Below are positions 39,317-48,060 of a stretch of 64,000 nt of DNA, piece by piece (positions within the stretch are counted from its first letter, which is position 1; each line of letters starts with the position of its first letter). The notes under the pieces are model-generated. The model was not told where the DNA came from. It saw only the letters and a list, made by a program, of their open reading frames with translations, and searched no databases. The DNA is taken from positions 85,534-149,533 of the forward strand of contig NZ_LGSI01000056.1 in the NCBI RefSeq assembly GCF_001698815.1, given 5' to 3'. A program made the translations under genes and the position numbers. The DNA comes from Pseudomonas syringae. GTDB taxonomy: Bacteria > Pseudomonadota > Gammaproteobacteria > Pseudomonadales > Pseudomonadaceae.

Positions 39317-40330
39317 ATGGCTCTCAGCAAAGAAGCGCCGGAGTTTGACATCGACGACGAGGTTCTCCTTATGGAAGCCGGTGTCGTCCTGGAATCCGAA
39401 TCGGACGAAAAGCAGCACAAAGCTGCAAAAGCTTCGGTTCGAGCCAAGGCCAGAAACTCCACATCGCTCAAGCAACACAAATACATTGATTACACCCGGG
39501 CGCTAGATGCGACCCAGCTGTACCTCAATGAAATCGGATTCTCTCCCCTGTTGTCCCCCGAAGAAGAAGTCCATTTTGCACGTCTGTCGCAAAGTGGTGA
39601 TCCGGCGGGACGCAAACGCATGATCGAAAGCAACCTGCGACTGGTGGTGAAAATCGCCAGGCGTTATGTCAATCGTGGGCTGTCATTGCTCGACCTGATC
39701 GAGGAAGGCAACCTGGGCTTGATCCGGGCAGTCGAAAAATTCGATCCAGAGCGAGGCTTTCGCTTTTCTACCTACGCCACTTGGTGGATTCGTCAGACCA
39801 TCGAGCGCGCCATCATGAATCAGACCCGGACCATCCGGTTGCCGATTCATGTGGTCAAAGAATTGAATGTCTACCTGCGGGCGGCTCGCGAGCTGACCCA
39901 GAAACTCGACCACGAGCCCTCTCCTGAGGAAATCGCGAACCTGCTCGAGAAGCCGGTGGGCGAGGTCAAGCGCATGCTGGGCCTCAATGAGCGTGTTTCC
40001 TCGGTGGACGTGTCACTCGGGCCGGACTCTGACAAGACCCTGCTTGATACCCTGACCGATGATCGTCCGACAGATCCTTGTGAGCTGTTGCAGGATGACG
40101 ATCTCTCCCAGAGCATCGATCAGTGGCTTTCCGAACTTACCGATAAACAACGTGAAGTCGTCATCCGCCGGTTTGGCCTGCGCGGTCATGAGAGCAGTAC
40201 TCTGGAAGACGTCGGGCTGGAGATCGGTCTTACGCGCGAGCGTGTCCGCCAGATTCAGGTTGAAGGCCTGAAGCGTCTGCGGGAGATTCTTGAGAAAAAT
40301 GGTTTATCCAGTGAGTCATTGTTTCAATAA
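39317..40330 (+). CDS. rpoS: stationary-phase sigma factor RpoS
   Basis: The 337-residue sigma-38 has region 1.2 (DATQLYLNEIGFSPLLSPEEE), region 2 with RRYVNRGLSLLDLIEEGNLG and FSTYATWWIRQTIERA for -10 recognition, region 3 and a region 4 helix-turn-helix (TLEDVGLEIGLTRERVRQIQ). It directs general stress and stationary-phase genes. AAAGGA lies 8 bases before the ATG. A terminator follows at 40384-40409 and rsmZ comes next. Confidence 0.98.
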   Translation: MALSKEAPEFDIDDEVLLMEAGVVLESESDEKQHKAAKASVRAKARNSTSLKQHKYIDYTRALDATQLYLNEIGFSPLLSPEEEVHFARLSQSGDPAGRKRMIESNLRLVVKIARRYVNRGLSLLDLIEEGNLGLIRAVEKFDPERGFRFSTYATWWIRQTIERAIMNQTRTIRLPIHVVKELNVYLRAARELTQKLDHEPSPEEIANLLEKPVGEVKRMLGLNERVSSVDVSLGPDSDKTLLDTLTDDRPTDPCELLQDDDLSQSIDQWLSELTDKQREVVIRRFGLRGHESSTLEDVGLEIGLTRERVRQIQVEGLKRLREILEKNGLSSESLFQ

Positions 40331-40383
40331 AGCAACACTTTGCTTAGCTCGCTAATTAAACGCTGTTATTTTTGCTAAACAAA

Positions 40384-40409
40384 ACACCCCCTTGTGGGGT
40401 GTTTTTTTC
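40384..40409 (+). terminator. rpoS terminator
   Basis: A 7-bp stem (ACACCCC/GGGGTGT, 5-base loop) followed by seven T's, about 50 bases after the rpoS stop. Confidence 0.88.
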
Positions 40410-40512
40410 TGTCATTTTTTTTAATTGTAAATACGTATAAATATCTGCTGGTTTTTGATTCTCATTATCTAAACCGTACACCCTTGAATGTGCTGCTTTT
40501 GCGTACTTTCCC

Positions 40513-40530
40513 TGTAAGCCTTTACGTACG
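40513..40530 (+). promoter_or_regulatory. GacA upstream activating site of rsmZ
   Basis: TGTAAG-N6-CGTACG resembles the 18-base consensus TGTAAG-N6-CTTACA; the right half matches at four of six bases. It is centred about 180 bases before the inferred rsmZ start, a distance reported for Gac-controlled rsm genes. A second half site TGTAAG lies at 40536-40541. The surrounding sequence is A/T-rich. Confidence 0.7.
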
Positions 40531-40667
40531 CGATGTGTAAGTTATTGTTGTTGGATAAAGCAATAGATGCCCCTTTATCTGGAGTGATTTATCGTAATTG
40601 ATTGAAATTGAAGGGTTTTATTTTTGAAAAGTGCAAGGGGTGGAATTTTTTGAAAGGTTTTCGAGGG

Positions 40668-40695
40668 TTGTCCTGCACGAAAAAAGCACTAATAT
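40668..40695 (+). promoter_or_regulatory. rsmZ promoter
   Basis: TTGTCC at 40668-40673 and TAATAT at 40690-40695 are separated by 16 bases, a near-consensus sigma-70 promoter. Transcription should start near 40702. Confidence 0.75.
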
Positions 40696-40701
40696 CAGAA
40701 C

Positions 40702-40834
40702 TGTGCCAACGGACAGGCACAGACAGTCAAGGAAGACAGTCAAAGGACATCGCAGGATGCGATTCATCAGGATGATGATTAATGGATTGCAAGGAATAGT
40801 ACAAAGGGGGGCGGTTCATACCGCCCCTTTTTTT
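40702..40834 (+). ncRNA. rsmZ: RsmZ-type regulatory sRNA
   Basis: The stretch between rpoS and fdxA has the hallmarks of RsmZ, the RNA that sequesters RsmA/RsmE (CsrA family). Seven GGA motifs begin at 40711, 40731, 40745, 40755, 40770, 40784 and 40793. Several sit in hairpin loops: GTGCC...GGCAC around the first, ATCGC-AGGAT-GCGAT around the fourth and CATC-AGGAT-GATG around the fifth. It ends in a 7-bp GC-rich terminator (GGGGCGG/CCGCCCC) and T-run at 40805-40834. Promoter and GacA site lie upstream. Ends are inferred, not mapped. Confidence 0.92.
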
Positions 40835-40865
40835 CGTCTGTCCGAAAGTGCGCGGGCTGATAACA

Positions 40866-40890
40866 AAAAAGGCCCCGTCAGGGCCTTTTT
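40866..40890 (-). terminator. fdxA terminator
   Basis: Stem AAGGCCC/GGGCCTT with A- and T-runs on either side, working in both directions. It lies just after the fdxA stop and separates it from convergent rsmZ. Confidence 0.8.
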
Positions 40891-40904
40891 GATACTTCAG
40901 TGGA

Positions 40905-41228
40905 TCAGCGTTCCAGGTCTGCGATCTTGTCTGGTTTGCCATCCCACTCTGCAGCATCGGGCATGCCGTCTTTCTTCTCGGTGATGTTGGGCCAGATATC
41001 CGCCAGCTCAGCGTTCAGCTCGATGAAGTTTTCCATGCCGGCCGGAACCTCGTCTTCAGAGAAGATGGCGTTGGCAGGGCATTCTGGCTCGCAGAGTGCG
41101 CAATCGATGCACTCATCCGGGTGAATCACCAGGAAATTCGGGCCTTCGTAGAAGCAGTCCACCGGACACACTTCTACGCAGTCGGTGTACTTGCACTTGA
41201 TGCAGTTGTCGGTGACGACGAAGGTCAT
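40905..41228 (-). CDS. fdxA: ferredoxin FdxA (7Fe-8S type)
   Basis: The 107-residue ferredoxin carries one 3Fe-4S and one 4Fe-4S cluster. Cys ligands are in CIKCKYTDCVEVCPVDCF and CIDCALCEPECP. The long C-terminal tail (about 60-107) is typical of the Azotobacter FdI/FdxA type. The frame is open to 41321, but MTFVVTDNCIKCKY is the family start. It lies between mutS and rsmZ, the usual Pseudomonas arrangement. Confidence 0.95.
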   Translation of the reverse strand: MTFVVTDNCIKCKYTDCVEVCPVDCFYEGPNFLVIHPDECIDCALCEPECPANAIFSEDEVPAGMENFIELNAELADIWPNITEKKDGMPDAAEWDGKPDKIADLER

Positions 41229-41475
41229 TTCTAATTCTCTCCTCAGGCGGCGGTAGCAGAGCCCTTCCAGACAGGGTTGCCAGGTTCGGGAAGTATCCCG
41301 GCCTTTGTGAAAACAATGCATTGGCCGAACGACTCACAGGCAGGCTGGCTGCATGCGCTTCGTTCAACTTCAGGTCGCTACGTTTCCACGCGGCTCGGCT
41401 AATCTGCTCAAGCCAGGCTAAAAGCGGGCAGCATCCCAAACCGCGCGGGATTCTACCAGCTTGTAACCGTTCACG

Positions 41476-44055
41476 TCAGATGCGTGTTTGCAGGGTATAC
41501 AACAACTCTAGTGCCTGACGCGGCGTGAGATCGTCGATTTTGACCTTGGAAAGCTCATCCAATACCGGGTGCGGGAGACTGGCGAACAGATCGCTTTGCA
41601 TCGGTGCAGCGGATTTCCCCGGTTTGGCGTGGGGTTGTTCGTGGGGCAGGCTGGTCGTCTCCAGGCGTTGCAAATGTTCCTTGGCGCGCACGATGACTTT
41701 CGCTGGAACCCCCGCCAGCTGGGCCACGGCCAAGCCGTAGCTCTGACTGGCCGGCCCTGGCAGTACCCGATGCAGGAAGACAATCCTCTCGTTATGCTCG
41801 GTGGCATTGAGGTGTACGTTGGCCACCAGCGGTTCGCTTTCCGGCAGCACTGTCAGCTCGAAATAGTGCGTGGCGAACAAGGTGTAGGCGCGCAATTGGG
41901 CGAGGCATTCTGCCGCAGCCCAGGCCAGGGACAAACCGTCGAATGTGCTCGTGCCACGACCGACTTCGTCCATCAGCACCAGGCTGCGGTCGGTAGCGTT
42001 GTGCAAGATGTTGGCGGTTTCGCTCATTTCCACCATAAAGGTCGAGCGCCCGCCGGCGAGGTCATCGCTGGAGCCAATCCGGGTGAAAATCCTGTCCACC
42101 AGGGACAGCTCGCAACTGGCCGCAGGCACGAAGCTGCCGATGTGGGCCAGCAGCACGATCAATGCCGTCTGCCGCATGTAGGTGGATTTACCACCCATGT
42201 TCGGTCCGGTAATCACCAGCATGCGCGTGCTGTCGTCCAGCGCCAGGTCATTGGCTACGAAGGGTGTGGACAAGACTTGCTCGACGACGGGATGGCGACC
42301 CTGGTCGATGCGCATGCAGGGCTCTTCGACGAACTGTGGGCAGTTCAGGTCGAGGTTCAGTGCGCGTTCGGCCAGGTTGCTCAAGACATCCAGCTCGGCC
42401 AGCGCCGCTGCGGTGTCCTGAAGCGGCGCGAGATGGCCGATCAGATCTTCCAGCAACGCTTCGTAAAGCATTTTTTCCCGCGCCAGCGCACGGCTTTTTG
42501 CCGACAGCGCCTTGTCTTCGAATTCCTTGAGTTCTGGCGTGATGAAGCGCTCGGCGCCCTTGAGGGTCTGGCGTCGAATGTAATCAGCGGGCGCCTGTTC
42601 CGCCTGCTTGCTCGGCAACTCGATGAAATAACCATGAATCCGGTTGTAGCCGACTTTCAGGTTGGCCAGCCCCGTGCGTGCTTTCTCCCGGGCTTCCAGA
42701 TCAATCAGGAACTGCCCGGCGTTTTCACTCAGCGACTGCAATTCATCCAGTTCTGAGTCATAGCCGGTCTTCAAGACGCCGCCGTCACGAATGACCGCTG
42801 GCGGGTTGTCGATGACCGCCCGCTGCAGCAGTTGCGCCAGCTCCGGGTAAGTGCCAGCGGTTTGCGCGAGCTGTTGCAGGTGCGGCGCTTCCAGATCAGT
42901 CATCGCCACTTGCAATTCAGGCAGGGCGCTCAGCGCATCGCGCAGGCGCGCCAGATCGCGTGGCCGGGCGTTGCGCAAGCCGATACGGGCGAGAATCCGC
43001 TCGATATCGCCAATTTCCTTGAGTTGCGGCTGCAGGTTCTCGAAGCGGTAGCGCTCCAGCAGACAGGTGATCGAGCTTTGCCGCGCCTGAAGAACCTTCA
43101 GGTCACGCAGCGGCCGGTTCAGCCAGCGGGTCAGCAAACGCGTGCCCATGGCGGTCTGGCAGCGATCCATGACCGATTGCAGGGTGTTTTCACGACCGCC
43201 GGCAAGATTGGTGTCCAGCTCAAGATTGCGCCGACTGGCACCGTCGAGCACCACGGTATCGTCCAGCCGTTCATGGCGCAGGCTGCGCAGGTGCGGCAAT
43301 GCCGTGCGCTGGGTTTCCTTGGCGTAGCCCAGCAGGCAGCCGGCAGCACCGATGGCCAGCGTCAGGTTCTCGCAACCAAAGCCCTTCAGATCCTGAGTGG
43401 AGAACTGCTGGCAAAGGCTTTTGAGCGCCGAATCGCGTTCGAAATCCCAGGGCGCGCGACGTCGCGAGCCGCGACGTTTTTCCGCAGGTAACCCTTGAGG
43501 CCAATCGTCAGGGATCAACAGCTCCACCGGATTGATCCGCTCAAGCTCGGCCAGCAGGTTTTCCCAGCCTTTGATTTCCAGCACGCTGAAATTGCCACTG
43601 GTGATGTCCAGCACGGCCAGACCGAACAAACGCTCATCGCCCAGTACCGCAGCGATCAGGTTGTCGCGACGTTCATCCAGCAGCGCTTCGTCACTGACCG
43701 TGCCCGGCGTGATAATGCGCACTACTTGCCTGTCGACCGGTCCTTTGCTGGTTGCCGGGTCGCCGATCTGTTCGCAGATCACCACCGACTCGCCCAACTT
43801 CACCAGCTTGGCCAGATAACCTTCGGCGGCGTGGTAGGGGATCCCGCACATGGGGATGCCCTGGCCAGCAGATTGCCCGCGGGCGGTGAGGGTAATATCC
43901 AGCAACTTGGACGCTTTCTTGGCGTCCTCGTAGAAGATTTCGTAGAAGTCGCCCATGCGATAGAACATCAGCTGGTCGGGATGCTGATTCTTCAGCCTCC
44001 AGTATTGCTGCATCATGGGGGTGTGCGCGGACAGGTCGGAAATTGCTTTATTCAT
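41476..44055 (-). CDS. mutS: DNA mismatch repair protein MutS
   Basis: The 859-residue ATPase recognises mismatches and recruits MutL. The mismatch-binding Phe-x-Glu is in FYRMGDFYE near residue 40. Connector, core and clamp domains follow, then the ATPase with Walker A ITGPNMGGKSTYMRQ, Walker B LVLMDEVGRGTST and C-terminal tetramer-region tail. I choose the ATG at 44055 (MNKAISDLSAHTPMMQQYW); the frame reaches a TTG at 44070. A strong C/G hairpin (44112-44128) lies in its leader. Confidence 0.97.
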   Translation of the reverse strand: MNKAISDLSAHTPMMQQYWRLKNQHPDQLMFYRMGDFYEIFYEDAKKASKLLDITLTARGQSAGQGIPMCGIPYHAAEGYLAKLVKLGESVVICEQIGDPATSKGPVDRQVVRIITPGTVSDEALLDERRDNLIAAVLGDERLFGLAVLDITSGNFSVLEIKGWENLLAELERINPVELLIPDDWPQGLPAEKRRGSRRRAPWDFERDSALKSLCQQFSTQDLKGFGCENLTLAIGAAGCLLGYAKETQRTALPHLRSLRHERLDDTVVLDGASRRNLELDTNLAGGRENTLQSVMDRCQTAMGTRLLTRWLNRPLRDLKVLQARQSSITCLLERYRFENLQPQLKEIGDIERILARIGLRNARPRDLARLRDALSALPELQVAMTDLEAPHLQQLAQTAGTYPELAQLLQRAVIDNPPAVIRDGGVLKTGYDSELDELQSLSENAGQFLIDLEAREKARTGLANLKVGYNRIHGYFIELPSKQAEQAPADYIRRQTLKGAERFITPELKEFEDKALSAKSRALAREKMLYEALLEDLIGHLAPLQDTAAALAELDVLSNLAERALNLDLNCPQFVEEPCMRIDQGRHPVVEQVLSTPFVANDLALDDSTRMLVITGPNMGGKSTYMRQTALIVLLAHIGSFVPAASCELSLVDRIFTRIGSSDDLAGGRSTFMVEMSETANILHNATDRSLVLMDEVGRGTSTFDGLSLAWAAAECLAQLRAYTLFATHYFELTVLPESEPLVANVHLNATEHNERIVFLHRVLPGPASQSYGLAVAQLAGVPAKVIVRAKEHLQRLETTSLPHEQPHAKPGKSAAPMQSDLFASLPHPVLDELSKVKIDDLTPRQALELLYTLQTRI

Positions 44056-44111
44056 CAGATAGTTAGGCAAGTTCGTTAGAAAAGGTGAGGCAAATCAAAG
44101 GGCATGACCTG

Positions 44112-44128
44112 CACCCCCGTCGGGGGTG
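44112..44128. other. short GC hairpin upstream of mutS
   Basis: CACCCCC and GGGGGTG pair across a 3-base loop, about 60 bases before the mutS start. No U-tract on either strand, so it is not an obvious terminator. Possible mutS leader structure. Confidence 0.35.
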
Positions 44129-44322
44129 GCATGAGGCCGGTCAGTCCGGGTATTTGCGATGGGCGTAAGGTTACCACGGGCGCTCCGGCCACGCAGGTCC
44201 GCTGCGTGGCGGCTTATTCGTGACTTTGCGTTTCGGGACGATCACAGAAATGAAATCGCTGTATAGACTTCGTTGCGTCGCCGGCCGATTGAGTGCCGGC
44301 TCTTATAAAAAAGGAATTTTAT

Positions 44323-44454
44323 ATGACGAACAAGCGTGCAAGGGATTCAGGTAGCGGGCGCTTCATTCCCGTCGAGGAAGCCAAGCGTCGACCGAGGGAA
44401 ACCACGGTTGAAACCATCAAAAAGCCAGCGTGCCCGAAGAAGAAAGAATCTTGA
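44323..44454 (+). CDS. 43-residue basic protein of unknown function
   Basis: An ATG at 44323 with AAGGAATTTTAT just upstream opens a 43-codon frame ending TGA at 44454. The predicted protein is very basic, beginning MTNKRARDSGSGRFIPVEEA and ending KKPACPKKKES with one Cys. It has no membrane segment or known motif that I recognise. It lies between mutS and pncC, where nothing else fits. The good ribosome-binding site and plausible composition support it as real; low complexity and short length limit confidence. It may be a nucleic-acid-binding or ribosome-associated peptide, but that is speculation. Confidence 0.6.
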   Translation: MTNKRARDSGSGRFIPVEEAKRRPRETTVETIKKPACPKKKES

Positions 44455-44509
44455 TGGATTTATGAAGGAACGGTTGCCTGCGCAGCCGTTCCCATTCTGG
44501 ACGTGAGCA

Positions 44510-45025
44510 ATGAAGGAGAATGTGTTGGACGAGATTACTCAGCTTGCCGCCAACCTTGGCAAACATCTCAAAGCGCTGGATGCACAGGTGACCACCGCTG
44601 AATCCTGCACCGGTGGCGGCATCGCCGAGGCCATTACGCGGATTTCCGGTAGCTCGGCCTGGTTCGAAGCCGGTTACGTCACTTATTCCAATCGACAGAA
44701 GCTCTTGCAGCTCGGAGTGCCAGACGAGCTGTTTTCGACGGTTGGCGCAGTCAGCCGGGAAGTTGTCGAAGCCATGGTACGCGGTGCACAGGCCCACAGC
44801 GGCGCACAGTTTGCCGTGGCAGTCAGCGGCGTCGCAGGGCCTGATGGCGGTTCGATCGACAAGCCGGTGGGTACGGTCTGGCTGGCCTGGGGGAACGGAG
44901 GAACGCTCATTTCCGAGCGGCGCCAGTTCGACGGTAATCGCGACGATGTACGCCGACAAACGGTAAAGGCCGCGCTAGAGGGGCTGATAGCGCTTGCTGG
45001 GACAGAAATTCCAACACAGGGGTAG
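44510..45025 (+). CDS. pncC: nicotinamide-nucleotide amidohydrolase PncC (CinA C-terminal type)
   Basis: The 171-residue enzyme deamidates NMN to NaMN in pyridine nucleotide recycling. It is the stand-alone CinA-C domain, with TTAESCTGGGIAEAI (nucleophile Ser), SSAWFEAGYVTYSN and AVSGVAGPDGGS. Start choice is uncertain: ATG 44510 is given, but AAGGAG at 44513-44518 would better serve a TTG at 44525 or GTG at 44522. It lies directly before recA, as in many bacteria. Confidence 0.93.
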   Translation: MKENVLDEITQLAANLGKHLKALDAQVTTAESCTGGGIAEAITRISGSSAWFEAGYVTYSNRQKLLQLGVPDELFSTVGAVSREVVEAMVRGAQAHSGAQFAVAVSGVAGPDGGSIDKPVGTVWLAWGNGGTLISERRQFDGNRDDVRRQTVKAALEGLIALAGTEIPTQG

Positions 45026-45052
45026 GCGCGCGCTCAACCCTGTGGAATAATA

Positions 45053-45068
45053 CTGTCTACTTATACAG
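45053..45068 (+). promoter_or_regulatory. LexA (SOS) box of recA
   Basis: CTGTCTACTTATACAG fits CTGT-N8-ACAG exactly and lies about 50 bases before the recA start, so LexA would cover the promoter. Damage-induced LexA cleavage would relieve it. Confidence 0.92.
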
Positions 45069-45118
45069 GTGTTGTGGCCGTCAGGCCCCTAATTGAATTT
45101 GATTACGTGAGGACTTCA

Positions 45119-46186
45119 ATGGACGAGAACAAGAAGAAAGCCTTGGCTGCGGCCTTGGGTCAGATCGAGCGTCAATTCGGTAAAGGTGCCGTGATGCGCA
45201 TGGGTGACCATGACCGCCAGGCGATTCCTTCTATCTCCACCGGTTCGCTCGGTCTGGATATTGCGCTCGGTATCGGTGGCTTGCCTAAAGGCCGGATCGT
45301 TGAAATCTACGGTCCGGAATCTTCCGGTAAAACCACGCTGACCCTTTCGGTTATCGCTCAGGCCCAGAAAATGGGCGCAACCTGCGCGTTCGTCGATGCG
45401 GAACACGCACTCGATCCTGAATACGCCGGCAAGCTGGGCGTAAACGTCGATGACCTGCTGGTTTCGCAGCCGGACACCGGCGAGCAAGCCCTGGAAATCA
45501 CCGACATGCTGGTGCGTTCGAATGCGATCGATGTGATCGTGGTCGACTCCGTGGCAGCTCTGGTGCCAAAGGCCGAAATCGAAGGCGAGATGGGCGACAT
45601 GCACGTGGGTCTGCAGGCTCGTCTGATGTCTCAGGCGCTGCGCAAGATCACCGGTAACATCAAGAATGCCAACTGCCTGGTTATCTTCATTAACCAGATC
45701 CGCATGAAAATCGGTGTGATGTTCGGTAGCCCGGAAACCACTACTGGTGGTAACGCGCTGAAGTTCTACGCCTCGGTACGTCTGGATATCCGTCGTACAG
45801 GTGCCGTGAAGGAAGGCGACGAAGTCGTTGGTAGCGAAACCCGCGTCAAGGTTGTGAAGAACAAGGTGGCGCCGCCGTTCCGTCAGGCCGAGTTCCAGAT
45901 TCTCTACGGCAAGGGTATTTACCTGAACGGCGAGATCATCGATCTGGCTGTGTTGCACGGTTTCGTTGAGAAGTCCGGCGCCTGGTACAGCTATCAGGGC
46001 AGCAAGATCGGTCAGGGTAAAGCCAACTCGGCCAAGTACCTGGCGGATAACCCGGAAGTCGGTGCTGCGCTTGAGAAGATGATTCGCGACAAGCTGCTGA
46101 CTCCGGGCGTTGACACCAAGGCCGAAGGTTCACGTCCTGCTGTCGCTCCGGCTGCTGACATGGCTGAAGCTGACGTCGATATCTGA
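45119..46186 (+). CDS. recA: recombinase RecA
   Basis: The 355-residue strand-exchange ATPase also triggers LexA self-cleavage. Walker A is GPESSGKTT (about residues 66-74), with the Walker B region DVIVVDSVAAL, L2-loop NQIRMKIGVMFGSPETTTGG and the acidic C-terminus (AEADVDI). The frame is open from 45074; ATG 45119 matches the family and follows a GAGGA site. recX follows six bases later, so SOS control should reach both. Confidence 0.98.
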   Translation: MDENKKKALAAALGQIERQFGKGAVMRMGDHDRQAIPSISTGSLGLDIALGIGGLPKGRIVEIYGPESSGKTTLTLSVIAQAQKMGATCAFVDAEHALDPEYAGKLGVNVDDLLVSQPDTGEQALEITDMLVRSNAIDVIVVDSVAALVPKAEIEGEMGDMHVGLQARLMSQALRKITGNIKNANCLVIFINQIRMKIGVMFGSPETTTGGNALKFYASVRLDIRRTGAVKEGDEVVGSETRVKVVKNKVAPPFRQAEFQILYGKGIYLNGEIIDLAVLHGFVEKSGAWYSYQGSKIGQGKANSAKYLADNPEVGAALEKMIRDKLLTPGVDTKAEGSRPAVAPAADMAEADVDI

Positions 46187-46192
46187 TAGTTC

Positions 46193-46660
46193 ATGTCTGC
46201 GATACTGGACACACCCGTCGCCATCCGGCGAACTGCAATGGACCTGCTCGCGCGTCGCGAGCACGGTCGTGTCGAGCTGACGCGTAAACTGCGTCAGCGC
46301 GGCGCACCTCCCGAATTGATCGACCCGGCCCTGGACCGTTTGACGGAAGAAGGGCTGCTCTCAGAATCCCGCTACCTTGAAAGCTTTGTTTCCTATCGTG
46401 CGCGCTCGGGCTACGGGCCTTTGCGCATTCGTGAAGAGCTCAACCAGCGCGGCTTGCAGCGTGGGGATATCGAACAGGCGTTGCGTGAATGCGGCTTCGA
46501 TTGGCAGGAGATGCTTCAGCAAACCTGGCAACGCAAATTTGCCGGGCACCTGCCGATCGATCCCCGTGAACGAGCCAAACAAGGCAGGTTTCTGAGTTAT
46601 CGCGGTTACCCGCTGGATATGATCGGCCGCTTGCTCAGCGGCCGGGGCGGGGACGACTGA
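46193..46660 (+). CDS. recX: RecX, regulator of RecA
   Basis: The 155-residue all-helical protein binds RecA filaments and limits their growth. The tandem three-helix RecX repeats are visible: LLARREHGRVELTRKLRQRG, then YRARSGYGPLRIREELNQRG. It starts six bases after recA and is likely co-transcribed with it. It meets the LOG gene head-on. Confidence 0.95.
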   Translation: MSAILDTPVAIRRTAMDLLARREHGRVELTRKLRQRGAPPELIDPALDRLTEEGLLSESRYLESFVSYRARSGYGPLRIREELNQRGLQRGDIEQALRECGFDWQEMLQQTWQRKFAGHLPIDPRERAKQGRFLSYRGYPLDMIGRLLSGRGGDD

Positions 46661-46704
46661 TCACCCCGCTGACCTTGCATCACGGACCAATCAGGTGCGA
46701 AGAA

Positions 46705-47820
46705 TCAGGTGACTTTCACCGACGTGCGTTGGTGATGGGGTTGAGTGTCTGTTTTGGTCCAGTTTTCCGGCTGGTTGATATAGTCGACCAACTCTCGCAA
46801 ACGGCCGTAATTGCGGCCAGTAAAGGTAAAGGCAAGCCGGGTCAGATGGCTGAACTGGGCCTCGTCGTGTTCTTCTCCCGCATAGCTGTGTTGGTGGAAA
46901 CCTTCCGCCAGGCGCAGGTCAGCGAACGCTTCCTGCATATGCTCCATCGCCGGTTCGCTGAGGGAGTGGTGCATACGGATGACAAACTTGTTCTTCAGCC
47001 AGCGACTTGAATGGAAGTTGTTGTAGAACTGGTTGATTTCTTCGACCGCTTCTTCAGCGCTGTAGACCAGACGCAACAGCTTCATATCGTTGGGCAGGAT
47101 GTAATGATTGGCTTCCAGTTGGGCCTTGATGAAATCCAGGGCGCCTTGCCAGAAGCCTCCGCCAGGTGCGTCGAGCAGCACGATAGGTACCAGTGGGCTT
47201 TTGCCAGTCTGGATCAGCGTCAGAACTTCCAGTGCTTCATCCAGCGTACCGAAGCCGCCAGGGCAAAGAACCAGCGCGTCGGCTTCCTTGACGAAAAACA
47301 GCTTGCGGGTGAAGAAGAAGTGGAAAGGCAGCAGGTTGCTGGTGCCTTCTATCGTCGGATTGGCATGTTGCTCGAAGGGCAGGGTGATATTGAAACCCAG
47401 GCTGTGCTCGCGACCCGCACCTTCATGCGCCGCAGCCATGATGCCGCCGCCGCCGCCGGTGATGACCATCAAGTCGGCTTGCGCCAGTACCTGCCCAAGT
47501 TCTCTGGCCAGGTTGTACATCGGGTGCTCGGCAGGGGTTCGCGCGGAGCCGAAGACTGTCACTTTGCGCCGTCCCTTGAATTGATCAAGGGTCCGAAATG
47601 CATTGTCCAGCTCGCGGAGGGTCTGCAGGGTGATTTTCGCGTTCCAGCGGCTGCGATCATCCTGAGCCATGCGCAGCACGGTCAACATCATGTCGCGGTA
47701 GAGCGGAAGATTCGGGCTGTCAGGGGCTACGACTTTGATCAGTTCTTCAATTTGCCGGGCGAGGTCGACACCGTTGCCCTGAAAGTGTGTTGAAAGAAGG
47801 TCATTCGGTACGTAAGGCAT
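46705..47820 (-). CDS. LOG-family protein (type II, Rossmann nucleotide-binding)
   Basis: The 371-residue protein has the LOG motif PGGFGTLDE and the glycine-rich VITGGGGGIMAAAHEGA, within a Rossmann fold at about residues 85-265. LOG relatives hydrolyse cytokinin-type or purine nucleotides at the ribose, or act as phosphoribohydrolases. The extended N- and C-termini mark a larger (type II) form, with substrate unknown here. Older annotations as lysine decarboxylase are wrong for this family. Its own transcription unit, convergent with recX. Confidence 0.85.
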   Translation of the reverse strand: MPYVPNDLLSTHFQGNGVDLARQIEELIKVVAPDSPNLPLYRDMMLTVLRMAQDDRSRWNAKITLQTLRELDNAFRTLDQFKGRRKVTVFGSARTPAEHPMYNLARELGQVLAQADLMVITGGGGGIMAAAHEGAGREHSLGFNITLPFEQHANPTIEGTSNLLPFHFFFTRKLFFVKEADALVLCPGGFGTLDEALEVLTLIQTGKSPLVPIVLLDAPGGGFWQGALDFIKAQLEANHYILPNDMKLLRLVYSAEEAVEEINQFYNNFHSSRWLKNKFVIRMHHSLSEPAMEHMQEAFADLRLAEGFHQHSYAGEEHDEAQFSHLTRLAFTFTGRNYGRLRELVDYINQPENWTKTDTQPHHQRTSVKVT

Positions 47821-48060
47821 TCAAAGCTTCTCCATGCGCAGAATCATCATCCTGATCAAAGCTGATCGTTCGAACAGGAAGCCTGGCTCTTTTCGATGAT
47901 GTGCTTATAGCATTGAAGCTGGCAACGATTGTCTGCGTCGGAATCATGATTTATGGGGATGTGTTGCGCGCAGAACACGATGGTCTGCAGGGGGAGAACT
48001 CTGTCAGGTGGCGCGCCGCTGAGCAAGCATTGGGCGCCACCTGTTACCAGCAGGAATCAG

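Noticed and set aside
44417..44959. 180-codon minus-strand frame opposite pncC
   Set aside because: pncC is clear on the plus strand; the antisense frame lacks any domain.
47823..48060. possible small gene or terminator between the LOG gene and the PA3611-like gene
   Set aside because: A 10-bp inverted repeat (48005-48014 with 48034-48043) is present but has no U-tract on either strand. No frame with a start signal was found.
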